Source: Chitinophagaceae bacterium (GTDB lineage Bacteria; Bacteroidota; Bacteroidia; Chitinophagales; Chitinophagaceae). From it: a stretch of 64,000 nt of DNA. The stretch spans positions 62,001 through 126,000 of the forward strand of contig JAFKGQ010000022.1 of NCBI GenBank assembly GCA_017307755.1. Direction: 5' to 3'. The notes beneath the pieces were generated by a model. The model searched no databases. It saw only the letters and a program-made list of their open reading frames with translations, and had not been told where the DNA came from. The position numbers and the translations under genes are program-made. How positions within the stretch are numbered: the stretch's first letter is position 1; every line of letters starts with the position of its first letter. Shown piece by piece: positions 54,331 to 62,117 of this stretch.

Positions 54331-55608
54331 ATGGAGATACTGATTATAATTTGTCTGATCCTTTTAAATGGGATATTCTCCATGAGCGAGATCGCATTGG
54401 TTTCTTCCAGAAAGTTCAAACTGGAGAGCCTGGCAAGGAAGGGTAACAAAAATGCTGCAAAAGCATTAGGTCTTGCCAATAACCCCAATACATTCTTATC
54501 TACGGTGCAGATCGGCATAACACTCATCGGCATATTGACAGGTATTTTCAGCGGAGAAAAGGTTGCCGCCGATCTCAGGGTGCTGATAGAACGGGTGGAA
54601 CCGATCCGCCCGTATGCTCAAACCATCGCAGTAACCGTCATCCTCATTATCGTCACTTTTTTCTCTATCGTCTTTGGAGAGCTTATCCCCAAACGGCTGG
54701 GATTGATGTTCCCGGAGGCCATCGCTTCCCTGGTCGCTCAACCTATGAAGGTCATTTCGGTGATCACCAAGCCTTTTATCTGGCTGCTTACCCGAACGAA
54801 TGACCTCTTCCTAAGCATTTTTGGTTTGCGGGGAAGGCAGGAGCCTTCACACAGCGAGGAAGAAATAAAAGCCATTGTGGAAGAAAGCGCTGAAAGCGGA
54901 GAGATACAGGAGATCGAACAGGACATTGTTCACCGTGTCTTTGCATTGGGCGATAGAAAGGTCAGGGAATTGATGACGCATAAAAAGGACCTCGTGTATT
55001 TCGCTGCGGACGACACCCTGGACACCATAAAGAAAAAAGCGCAAAAAGAATTGCATACGATCTATCCTGTGATAAAAGATGCGCCTGGTAACATGGTCGG
55101 TATCGTTTCGGTAAAGGACCTGTTCCCTCAAAACATCGAAGCACCGGGTTTTGACCTTACCCATTATTTAAAACGGCCATTGATGGTGCCTGAATCCATG
55201 CCGGCATATAAGGTGCTGGAAACTTTTAGGAAAAGTAAGACTCACTGCGCCTTTGTGTTGGATGAGTATGGGGAGGTACAAGGCATGGCAACCATGGATG
55301 ATATCGTAGATGCATTGATTGGGGATATATCGGAATATGATCAGTCAGAACATGCTATCATCAAAAGAGATGACGGCACATGGCTGCTGGATGGGACCAT
55401 TCCATTTTTTGAGTTCCTGAGCTACTTCGGGATGCAACAGATAGAGACGGACCGGGAATATAACACCTTAGCCGGGCTTTTATTACACCTGCTGCGTCAT
55501 ATCCCAAAAACGGGCGAAAAAATAAGATGGGGGGGATTTGAATTTGAAATTATAGACATGGATGGACCAAAGATCGACAAGGTACTTATAAAAAGGCAGA
55601 CGCAATGA
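54331..55608 (+). CDS. CNNM/CorC-type membrane protein (DUF21, CBS pair, CorC_HlyC)
   Basis: 425 residues from ATG 54331 (MEILIIICLILLNGIFSMSEIALVS, the usual DUF21 start). DUF21 transmembrane domain to about 185; two CBS domains at about 205-330 (REMTHKKDLVYFAADDTLD, VPESMPAYKVLETFR, VLDEYGEVQGMATMDDIVDALIGDI); C-terminal CorC_HlyC domain at about 345-425 (WLLDGTIPFFEFLSYFG, FEIIDMDGPKIDKVLIKR). Inner-membrane protein of the family often called hemolysin or magnesium/cobalt efflux. Alone on its transcript. Confidence 0.92.
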   Translation: MEILIIICLILLNGIFSMSEIALVSSRKFKLESLARKGNKNAAKALGLANNPNTFLSTVQIGITLIGILTGIFSGEKVAADLRVLIERVEPIRPYAQTIAVTVILIIVTFFSIVFGELIPKRLGLMFPEAIASLVAQPMKVISVITKPFIWLLTRTNDLFLSIFGLRGRQEPSHSEEEIKAIVEESAESGEIQEIEQDIVHRVFALGDRKVRELMTHKKDLVYFAADDTLDTIKKKAQKELHTIYPVIKDAPGNMVGIVSVKDLFPQNIEAPGFDLTHYLKRPLMVPESMPAYKVLETFRKSKTHCAFVLDEYGEVQGMATMDDIVDALIGDISEYDQSEHAIIKRDDGTWLLDGTIPFFEFLSYFGMQQIETDREYNTLAGLLLHLLRHIPKTGEKIRWGGFEFEIIDMDGPKIDKVLIKRQTQ

Positions 55609-55623
55609 TGACTGTCCCACGGA

Positions 55624-56463
55624 TCACTTCTTCTTTAACCGGCTTTTATATTCCGAAGGACTTTGCCCCGTATGCTTCTTAAAGATCCGGGTAAAATGAC
55701 TTTGGTCGGAAAATCCGGTGAGATAGGCGATCTCCGTTAGCGAATAAACCGGATTCTCCATCAATTCCCGGGCTCTTTCAATACGCAGTTTGCGTATGTA
55801 CTCCCCAAAGGAAAGGTCCTCGAAATATTTGGAGAACTCGCGGGAGAGATAAGAAGGATTAATATCCAGGGTTTTGGATAGCTCTTTAAGGCTTAGACTG
55901 TCATCGATGTGATCCTGAATGGTGTCTTTTAGCTCCTGCACCCAGGTAGGGATCTTTTTCCCGGACCCTGGTTTTTGTTTCAGGTAAGTATGAAACACAT
56001 TTAGGAGGAGGTGTTCAAAAGGCTGCTGTGTGTGCCTTACGTCCTGCAGATGTTGTGCCCAACTGTACAAAGCATCATAGAGGATCATTCCCTTTTCCAA
56101 TAATTCATCATCGTCCCTGTAATTATGCGCCAGTCCGGCGGAGATCGCCCATAGACCTGCGCATTGCAATGCAAGCTCATGATGATCAGTGTCGGCCCCT
56201 CTGATAATCACCGCAAGGGTATGTACTGCGGGGTCTTTTATATTGTGCTTACGGATGATGTAATCGAAAGTGCATTCTGTCCCATAATGGGTGTATTCCA
56301 CACCGGGTATATCGAAGGGCGTCGCAGCCAGCTCCCTGGCTTTTTCCAGCACCTGATCATAGGGAACATAAATGATCTCCGCTTTATTGTCGATAAAGCG
56401 TCTGATCAGCCAGGGGCACGCCAGCCTGTCTATTTTGGGCTTTTCACGCGTTATCCATTTCAT
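55624..56463 (-). CDS. ChrB chromate-resistance domain fused to AraC-type DNA-binding domain
   Basis: 279 residues. Residues 1 to about 135 match the ChrB C-terminal family: WITREKPKIDRLACPWLIRRFID, PFDIPGVEYTHYGTECTFDYII, VIIRGADTDHHELALQCAGLWAIS, GMILYDALYSWAQ. Residues about 175-275 are an AraC helix-turn-helix pair (LKELSKTLDINPSYLSREFSK, LTEIAYLTGFSDQSHFTRIFKKHTGQSPSEYK). So a chromate- or redox-responsive sensor domain is joined to a DNA-binding domain. The start overlaps the CopB stop (TAATG), making it the last, translationally coupled gene of the metal efflux operon. Predicted one-component regulator of that operon, perhaps also of chrA. Confidence 0.88.
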   Translation of the reverse strand: MKWITREKPKIDRLACPWLIRRFIDNKAEIIYVPYDQVLEKARELAATPFDIPGVEYTHYGTECTFDYIIRKHNIKDPAVHTLAVIIRGADTDHHELALQCAGLWAISAGLAHNYRDDDELLEKGMILYDALYSWAQHLQDVRHTQQPFEHLLLNVFHTYLKQKPGSGKKIPTWVQELKDTIQDHIDDSLSLKELSKTLDINPSYLSREFSKYFEDLSFGEYIRKLRIERARELMENPVYSLTEIAYLTGFSDQSHFTRIFKKHTGQSPSEYKSRLKKK

Positions 56464-58478
56464 TATAAATATTTTGTATCACTGTTCTTTATTTTGAGCA
56501 GTCCCGCATTTATCGCTACCACCACGGTGCTCACGCTCATCAATACCGCCCCTGCCGCGGGGCTCAGCAGGATCCCCGCTTTATACAGGACTCCTGCCGC
56601 AAGGGGAAGGGCTACTATATTATAGCCCGTGGCCCAAACCAGGTTCTGTATCATTTTACGGTAGGTCGCCTTGCCAAAAAGCACCAGTTTGACAATATCC
56701 GCGGGATTGCTGTTGACCAGCACAATTCCGGCGGTTTCCGCCGCAATGTCCGAGCCGGATCCCACGGCAATACCAACATCGGCCTGTGCAAGCGCGGGGG
56801 CGTCATTTACCCCGTCCCCCGTCATCGCCACGAACTCGCCTTTTTGCTGTAACTCCCTGATCTTTTCCTGTTTTTCATGGGGGAGCACTTCCGCGAAATA
56901 TCCATCCATTCCCAGGTCTTTACTTACCTTTTCCGCCACCTGTCTGTTGTCTCCCGTCAGCAATATACACCTGATGTCTGTCTCATGCAAGGTTCGGATG
57001 GCTTCCGCGGATTCAGGCCGAACCTGGTCCGCAAGCGTAATATATCCTGCCGGCTGATGATCTATCAGGATAAATACCCTTGTCTCATCCGCGGTCCCGG
57101 CGATGTCGGACGAAAGTTGTATTTGATGCGTCTTTAGATAACCGGGGCTTACCACGCGTACGTTACGGCTTTCCACAACGGCCTCTACCCCCTGCCCCGT
57201 GAGGGCCTTGAAACCGTCCGCCTTTGGGAGAGATAGCCCCATCGCTGTTGCTTTTTCCAATATGCCCGTTGCAATGGGGTGTTCTGAGTTTTGTTCCAGG
57301 GCTGCAGCCAGCCTTAACAGCTCTTTTTCGCCCATTGCTTTGTTGAGCGCTACGATACCGGATACCTCGAACTTTCCGACAGTCAGCGTACCTGTCTTAT
57401 CAAATACAAGCGTTGTGATCTTCCGGGAATTCTCGAAGGCGGTGCGATTCCTGATTAGCAGTCCATTCTTTGCCGACAAGGCCGTAGATCGCGCAACTAC
57501 TAAAGGCACAGCCAATCCAAGGGCATGAGGACAGCAGATGACAATGACCGTCACCATCCTTTCCATGGAGAACGCCAGGTCCCGGCCGGACAGACGCCAT
57601 ACCAGAAAGGTAGCGATGCCTGCGGCAATAGCTATCAAAGTCAGCCATCTTGCCGCCTTGTCGGCCAGCAGCTGTGTCTTCGATCTGTTCTTTTGAGCAT
57701 CTTCCACCAGCCGGATCACTTGAGATAGATAAGAATCTTTTGCCCCATGGGATACCTCCACCCGTAATGCGCCGTTGCCATTGATGGCGCCGGCGATCAC
57801 CTTGTCGCCTTTCTTTTTTTCCACCGGTCTTGATTCGCCCGTCAGTAGACTTTCATTCAGATAGCTCTCTCCGTCGACTATCTTCCCATCCGCCGCTATC
57901 TTTTCGCCGGGCTTTATAAGGATGACATCATGCTCTTTGAGGGTTTCTGTCTTTACATCCATCACGTGGGCGCCATGTACGAGGTGGGCCTCATCCGGCA
58001 TGAGCCTTACCAATAGCTCCAGTTCCTTTGACGCGCCGGCTACTGACCGCATCTCCACCCAATGCCCCAGCAGCATGATGAGGATCAGTGTCGCCAGCTC
58101 CCAAAAGAAATCCATTCCCTTCAAGCCAAAGACGGTGGCCACGCTGTATACATAGGCTACTGTGATCGCAAACCCGACCAGGGTCATCATGCCCGGGTTC
58201 CTGGCTATCATTTCATCCTTCCAGCCTGTGAGGAAGGGCCAGCCGCCATAAAAAAAGATGATGGAAGCCATGGCCATGAGCACATAGCTGTCCCCGGAAA
58301 AGCGGAAGGTCCATCCCAGCCAATGCTGTATCATCGGGGCAAGCAGCATCAGGGGGATCGTCAGGACGAGCACCACCCAAAATCGCCGACGGAGATCGTC
58401 GATCATCATAGCGTGGTGATCATGGCCGCTGTGCGCCATAGGTGTATGACCTTTGTGGTCATGATGTTGATGTTCCAT
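56463..58478 (-). CDS. copB: Copper-type P1B ATPase (CopB-like)
   Basis: 671 residues. The N terminus is His-rich (HQHHDHKGH, SGHDHHAMM; about 10 His in 25 residues) instead of a CxxC domain. Then come eight membrane spans with the actuator LLTGESRPV, the ion-path motif CPH at 316-318 (ICCPHALG), phosphorylation Asp360 in DKTGTLT, the HP pair in EHPIATG and GDGVNDAPAL. CPH and the His-rich tail put it in the P1B-3 (CopB) group, exporting copper or silver. 10 bases after the adaptor gene upstream, and coupled to the ChrB-AraC regulator. Confidence 0.93.
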   Translation of the reverse strand: MEHQHHDHKGHTPMAHSGHDHHAMMIDDLRRRFWVVLVLTIPLMLLAPMIQHWLGWTFRFSGDSYVLMAMASIIFFYGGWPFLTGWKDEMIARNPGMMTLVGFAITVAYVYSVATVFGLKGMDFFWELATLILIMLLGHWVEMRSVAGASKELELLVRLMPDEAHLVHGAHVMDVKTETLKEHDVILIKPGEKIAADGKIVDGESYLNESLLTGESRPVEKKKGDKVIAGAINGNGALRVEVSHGAKDSYLSQVIRLVEDAQKNRSKTQLLADKAARWLTLIAIAAGIATFLVWRLSGRDLAFSMERMVTVIVICCPHALGLAVPLVVARSTALSAKNGLLIRNRTAFENSRKITTLVFDKTGTLTVGKFEVSGIVALNKAMGEKELLRLAAALEQNSEHPIATGILEKATAMGLSLPKADGFKALTGQGVEAVVESRNVRVVSPGYLKTHQIQLSSDIAGTADETRVFILIDHQPAGYITLADQVRPESAEAIRTLHETDIRCILLTGDNRQVAEKVSKDLGMDGYFAEVLPHEKQEKIRELQQKGEFVAMTGDGVNDAPALAQADVGIAVGSGSDIAAETAGIVLVNSNPADIVKLVLFGKATYRKMIQNLVWATGYNIVALPLAAGVLYKAGILLSPAAGAVLMSVSTVVVAINAGLLKIKNSDTKYL

Positions 58479-58488
58479 ACAATGGTAT

Positions 58489-59694
58489 TTACATTTTTTT
58501 CATATCCATACCTGCCATGGGGCTGGCCCCATGTCTGAAAATATATTCGCTGTTGAGCAGATAAGCGCCGCTGATGACCACTATGTCCCCCTCTTTCAAT
58601 CCTGACCTGATCTCCAGCCGTCCATCCTCTTCGCGCCCCGTGTCCACCATCACGGACCTGAAGGTATTATGGGCTGTCTGTACCCAAACAACACTGCTAT
58701 TTTCATTGCGTATCACGGCTTCTCCGGGCAAGGTAAGCAAATGCCCCCGGTGGTTGGCAAGCGTGACATAAGCCGGCATGCCTGGCCGCAGGATCCCCTC
58801 CTTGTTCTGTACCTCGATCCGTACCAGGTTGATCCGTGTGTCAGGATTGATCTCCGGATTGACAAATTGAATATGACCTGTCCATTCCTTACCGGGAAAG
58901 TCGGGCAGACGAACCACTGCCGTCGCATTCCTGTCCAGTGCCGGCAGCCGGGAGGTATATACCTGCGCCTCGGCCCATACGACCGAGAGGTCTGCCAGCC
59001 GTAGGATCGGAGCGCCTTCCGCCAGATAATCACCATCATGACCCTGAAGCTCCGTGATATATCCTTCGGCAGGACTGTAAAAGGTAGTGAGCGTTGAAGC
59101 TTTTTTTGTCCTGGCTAACTCCTCCACCTGGGCTTCGCTCATACCCCACAACAACAGCTTGTTCCTGGCGCTCTCCGTCAGCTGACGCAGATCGATGAGA
59201 GGATTATCCAGGGTCTTTTCTCTTTCCAGCGCCAGGATATACTCCTGTTTGGCGGTATTCAACGCTTCGCTGTACAGATCATACAGCCTATCCCCCTTGC
59301 GCAGGTACTCGCCTGTATTCTTATGGTACAGCCGTTCGATGCGTCCGGCGATCCGGGCATTTACTGAGGCGCTTCTGGTTTCATCCACGTTGAGTGTTGC
59401 CGTCAGCATCATCTTATCCCCTATATCACTCATGCCTACTGTATCCAACTGTATGTTGCCCAGCTGCACCTGCCGGGGGCTGAGCACAAGATCTTCCTCC
59501 GTATGCCCCGATGTCTTATTTACGGGGATCAGCTCCATGCCGCAGATGGGACATTGGCCCGGCCCCTCCTGCATCACCTGCGGGTGCATGGAACAGGTGT
59601 AATAGGTATCTGTTTTGACGGCGGCGGGCTGCCGGGGCGAATTTTTACAGGACGCTGCGAACAGGACCGCCATAACTATCAGAAAATATTTCAT
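58489..59694 (-). CDS. RND efflux periplasmic adaptor with heavy-metal-binding domain (CusB-like)
   Basis: 401 residues; lipobox AASC (Cys16). A heavy-metal-binding domain at about 30-60 contains CSMHPQ and CPICGMELIP, the HMBD motif. A membrane-fusion protein follows with a helical hairpin flanked by lipoyl-like strands (RIAGRIERLYHKNTGEYLRKGD, YSPAEGYITELQGHDGDYLAEGAPILRLADLSVVWA). Joins the inner-membrane pump to TolC and delivers metal. It overlaps the upstream adaptor gene by 4 bases. Confidence 0.92.
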   Translation of the reverse strand: MKYFLIVMAVLFAASCKNSPRQPAAVKTDTYYTCSMHPQVMQEGPGQCPICGMELIPVNKTSGHTEEDLVLSPRQVQLGNIQLDTVGMSDIGDKMMLTATLNVDETRSASVNARIAGRIERLYHKNTGEYLRKGDRLYDLYSEALNTAKQEYILALEREKTLDNPLIDLRQLTESARNKLLLWGMSEAQVEELARTKKASTLTTFYSPAEGYITELQGHDGDYLAEGAPILRLADLSVVWAEAQVYTSRLPALDRNATAVVRLPDFPGKEWTGHIQFVNPEINPDTRINLVRIEVQNKEGILRPGMPAYVTLANHRGHLLTLPGEAVIRNENSSVVWVQTAHNTFRSVMVDTGREEDGRLEIRSGLKEGDIVVISGAYLLNSEYIFRHGASPMAGMDMKKM

Positions 59695-60851
59695 AACGAT
59701 TGCTTATTTGCTTTTATAAAGCTTTCACTATCCATTAAATATTGTGCATTGGCCGCCACGGAGTCCGAGGCTGTCAACCCTGACAGTACCTGTACCTGGT
59801 GGTCATGGGTAATACCGGTCATCACTTCATGGACTTTGAATCCTCCCCCAGTCCGCAGAAAGACTACCCGGCGGACGCCCAGGGACACCACTGCTTCTTC
59901 CGGCAGCCAGTCGCCGGTGACGGGAACACCAGAAATAACGGCCTTCACCTGACTGCCAATGGGGATCTGCAAGGCTTCGTTGTCGAAATATACCCGCGCG
60001 GTCGATGTCTTTTCTCCCTGACGGAAAACAGGCTCTATAAGATCGATGGGGCGTCGGAAGGCTTTGTCAGGAGCTGTCTCGGGCACCACCTTCACCATAT
60101 TGCCCACCTTTACCATCGCATCCTGTCCGGGGAAGAGGGTTAACAACACCCAGCTTTTGTCGGTATTGAACAATTGAAAGATGGTCTGCCCTTTTTCCAC
60201 GTACATCCCTTCTTTTACGGGCAGTTCTTCCGTCGTGGCTGACAGATCTATCCGCTGTGCAGGATCGCTCATGGAGGGCATGGTATTCCCGGCCTCGTGG
60301 ATATGACCGCCATAGGCCGTGTATACGGCTACCGTCAGCGATGGCTTTCCTGTCCTGATCACCTCCTCCAATTGTGTCCCGCTCATCCCCAGCAGTAAAA
60401 GTTTTTGTCTGGCCGCGTCGATGAGGGATGTATTGCCCGGATCATGCTTTTCCAGAAACAACAGCTCCTGCTGGCCCGTGACGAGCTCGGGACTATAGAT
60501 ATCCATGATACGGGCGCCTTTGTGTACATGCTGGTATCTATAATGCACATATAATTTTTCAATCCGCCCCGACACCCTGGCCGAGATGGTATTGATCAGA
60601 CGTGTGTCATAACTGATGACGCCCTGGGCCGGCAGCTCCATGGAATATTTTTCATGTTTGACGGCTGTGACGGGCAGGGAGGAGACGACGAACCTGTCCG
60701 TGGGCTGCAGAAGATCTTCCAGCCCGGCAGTGGCCGCCGTGTCCTTATGAGCATGGCCACCGGAGGGAGCGGAGGTGCAGGCGGCCAACCAGATCATCAT
60801 CATTACCGCGAGCGCCGGCGCCAATGGTTTATTCCATCGTAATGCTTTCAT
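59691..60851 (-). CDS. RND efflux periplasmic adaptor (CusB-like), without metal-binding domain
   Basis: 386 residues from ATG 60851 (MKALRWNKPLAPALAV...), with lipobox LAAC (Cys25). Membrane-fusion protein body: ISARVSGRIEKLYVHYRYQHVHKGA, KEGMYVEKGQTIFQLFNTDKSWVLLTL and a long helical hairpin between. No HMBD. Two different adaptors in one operon is unusual (see findings). Overlaps the following adaptor gene by 4 bases (ATGA). Confidence 0.9.
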   Translation of the reverse strand: MKALRWNKPLAPALAVMMMIWLAACTSAPSGGHAHKDTAATAGLEDLLQPTDRFVVSSLPVTAVKHEKYSMELPAQGVISYDTRLINTISARVSGRIEKLYVHYRYQHVHKGARIMDIYSPELVTGQQELLFLEKHDPGNTSLIDAARQKLLLLGMSGTQLEEVIRTGKPSLTVAVYTAYGGHIHEAGNTMPSMSDPAQRIDLSATTEELPVKEGMYVEKGQTIFQLFNTDKSWVLLTLFPGQDAMVKVGNMVKVVPETAPDKAFRRPIDLIEPVFRQGEKTSTARVYFDNEALQIPIGSQVKAVISGVPVTGDWLPEEAVVSLGVRRVVFLRTGGGFKVHEVMTGITHDHQVQVLSGLTASDSVAANAQYLMDSESFIKANKQSL

Positions 60852-60856
60852 ATCTT

Positions 60857-62113
60857 TTATTTTATCTCTAATATCCTTTCCAACTCCACCTGCATCAGGA
60901 GCACCTGTCGTACCTGATCCCAATAGCTCAGCTGTGCGTTGTTGAGGGCCTCCCAGGCATCGTAGAGGGTAAAAAGCTCTTCCGTATTCTGTTCGTAGGC
61001 CAGCTGCATCGTTTGGAAATTCTTTTGCAGTGAGGGGATCACTTTTTCTTCCAGTACGCGTATCCGTCGCCGCTGGGAAAGTATCTCCTGTTGTAAGCCA
61101 TAGGAAAGACCCTCCGCATCATTGATCATCTTCTCCTTTTCCTGCCGGAGGGACTCCTCCCGCCATTTGAGGCTCCCGATGTTGGCCCTGACTGCCCTTG
61201 AGGTCCATCCGAAGACAGGCAAACGGACCATCCCCATCAGGGAATATTGCATGGGTACGCCCCCAAAACCAAACATATGATCAAAACGGACCCCGAATTC
61301 CGGCTTCAGCTTCATCCTTTCCGCCTGCTGCTGCAATCCCGCAAGCTGTATGTCCTGCTGTACCGCCCTGATATCGCTGCGTGCGTCTTTCAAAAAAGAG
61401 CTGTCGACCGGAAAGGCAGGCAGGTCTTTTATCACATAGGCAGTGTCGATATCGAAGACCAATGACTTTTCCCTGTTCATGAGCGTATTGAGTATGACCC
61501 TTTTCTGCACGATGTTATTTTCCAGTTCCAGCCGTTTGTCTTCCAGGTTGCCCAGGGCGGCTTTTGCTTTGTAGTACGCGCTGATCTTTCCCAGGTTGTT
61601 CTTATATTTCAGCTCGGCATCTTTGATCATAAAATCCAGCAGCAGCTGATCCTGGTCCAATACCATCAGCTTACGTCTGTCCATCATCCATTGGTAATAG
61701 CTTTGTTTGGCGGCAGCATACAGCTCGTTCAACGTGGCGCCCTTTCTTTCTTTTTCCACGGAAGACATGCCTTTCATGTAGGCTTCTTCTGCGTCCAGCC
61801 GCCGTCTGTTGGGGATCATTTGCTCCGCGGAGATCATATACTGTCCCATGCCGGGGGACCCATCCGTCTGTCTTTTCCAGAGATTGGGGTTGTAAGGAGT
61901 CATCCATAACCCCGTGCTGACCAGGGGAGCCTCCCAATTGCGGGCGCCTTTGGCGGCCTCGTCCAGGCTGCGAATGACTGCATCGGAATATTTCAGGGAA
62001 GCGTTGCCTTGTCGAATGACTGCGTAGATGCTGTCCAATCCCATCGTCTGCGGAACCTGCGCCTGCGCCGACCAGGCGCCGAGGAGTGTTATCGTCAGTA
62101 ATAAGTTCTTCAT
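60857..62113 (-). CDS. TolC-family outer-membrane efflux protein
   Basis: 418 residues from ATG 62113 (MKNLLLTITLLGAWSAQAQ signal peptide). Long helical segments with OEP-type repeats (LDEAAKGARNWEAPLVSTGLW, AEQMIPNRRRLDAEEAYMKGM, LQLAYEQNTEELFTLYDAWEALNNAQLSYWDQ). Forms the outer-membrane duct of the metal efflux system. 4 bases after the pump gene and 5 bases before the adaptor. Confidence 0.92.
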   Translation of the reverse strand: MKNLLLTITLLGAWSAQAQVPQTMGLDSIYAVIRQGNASLKYSDAVIRSLDEAAKGARNWEAPLVSTGLWMTPYNPNLWKRQTDGSPGMGQYMISAEQMIPNRRRLDAEEAYMKGMSSVEKERKGATLNELYAAAKQSYYQWMMDRRKLMVLDQDQLLLDFMIKDAELKYKNNLGKISAYYKAKAALGNLEDKRLELENNIVQKRVILNTLMNREKSLVFDIDTAYVIKDLPAFPVDSSFLKDARSDIRAVQQDIQLAGLQQQAERMKLKPEFGVRFDHMFGFGGVPMQYSLMGMVRLPVFGWTSRAVRANIGSLKWREESLRQEKEKMINDAEGLSYGLQQEILSQRRRIRVLEEKVIPSLQKNFQTMQLAYEQNTEELFTLYDAWEALNNAQLSYWDQVRQVLLMQVELERILEIK

Positions 62114-62117
62114 TGTA

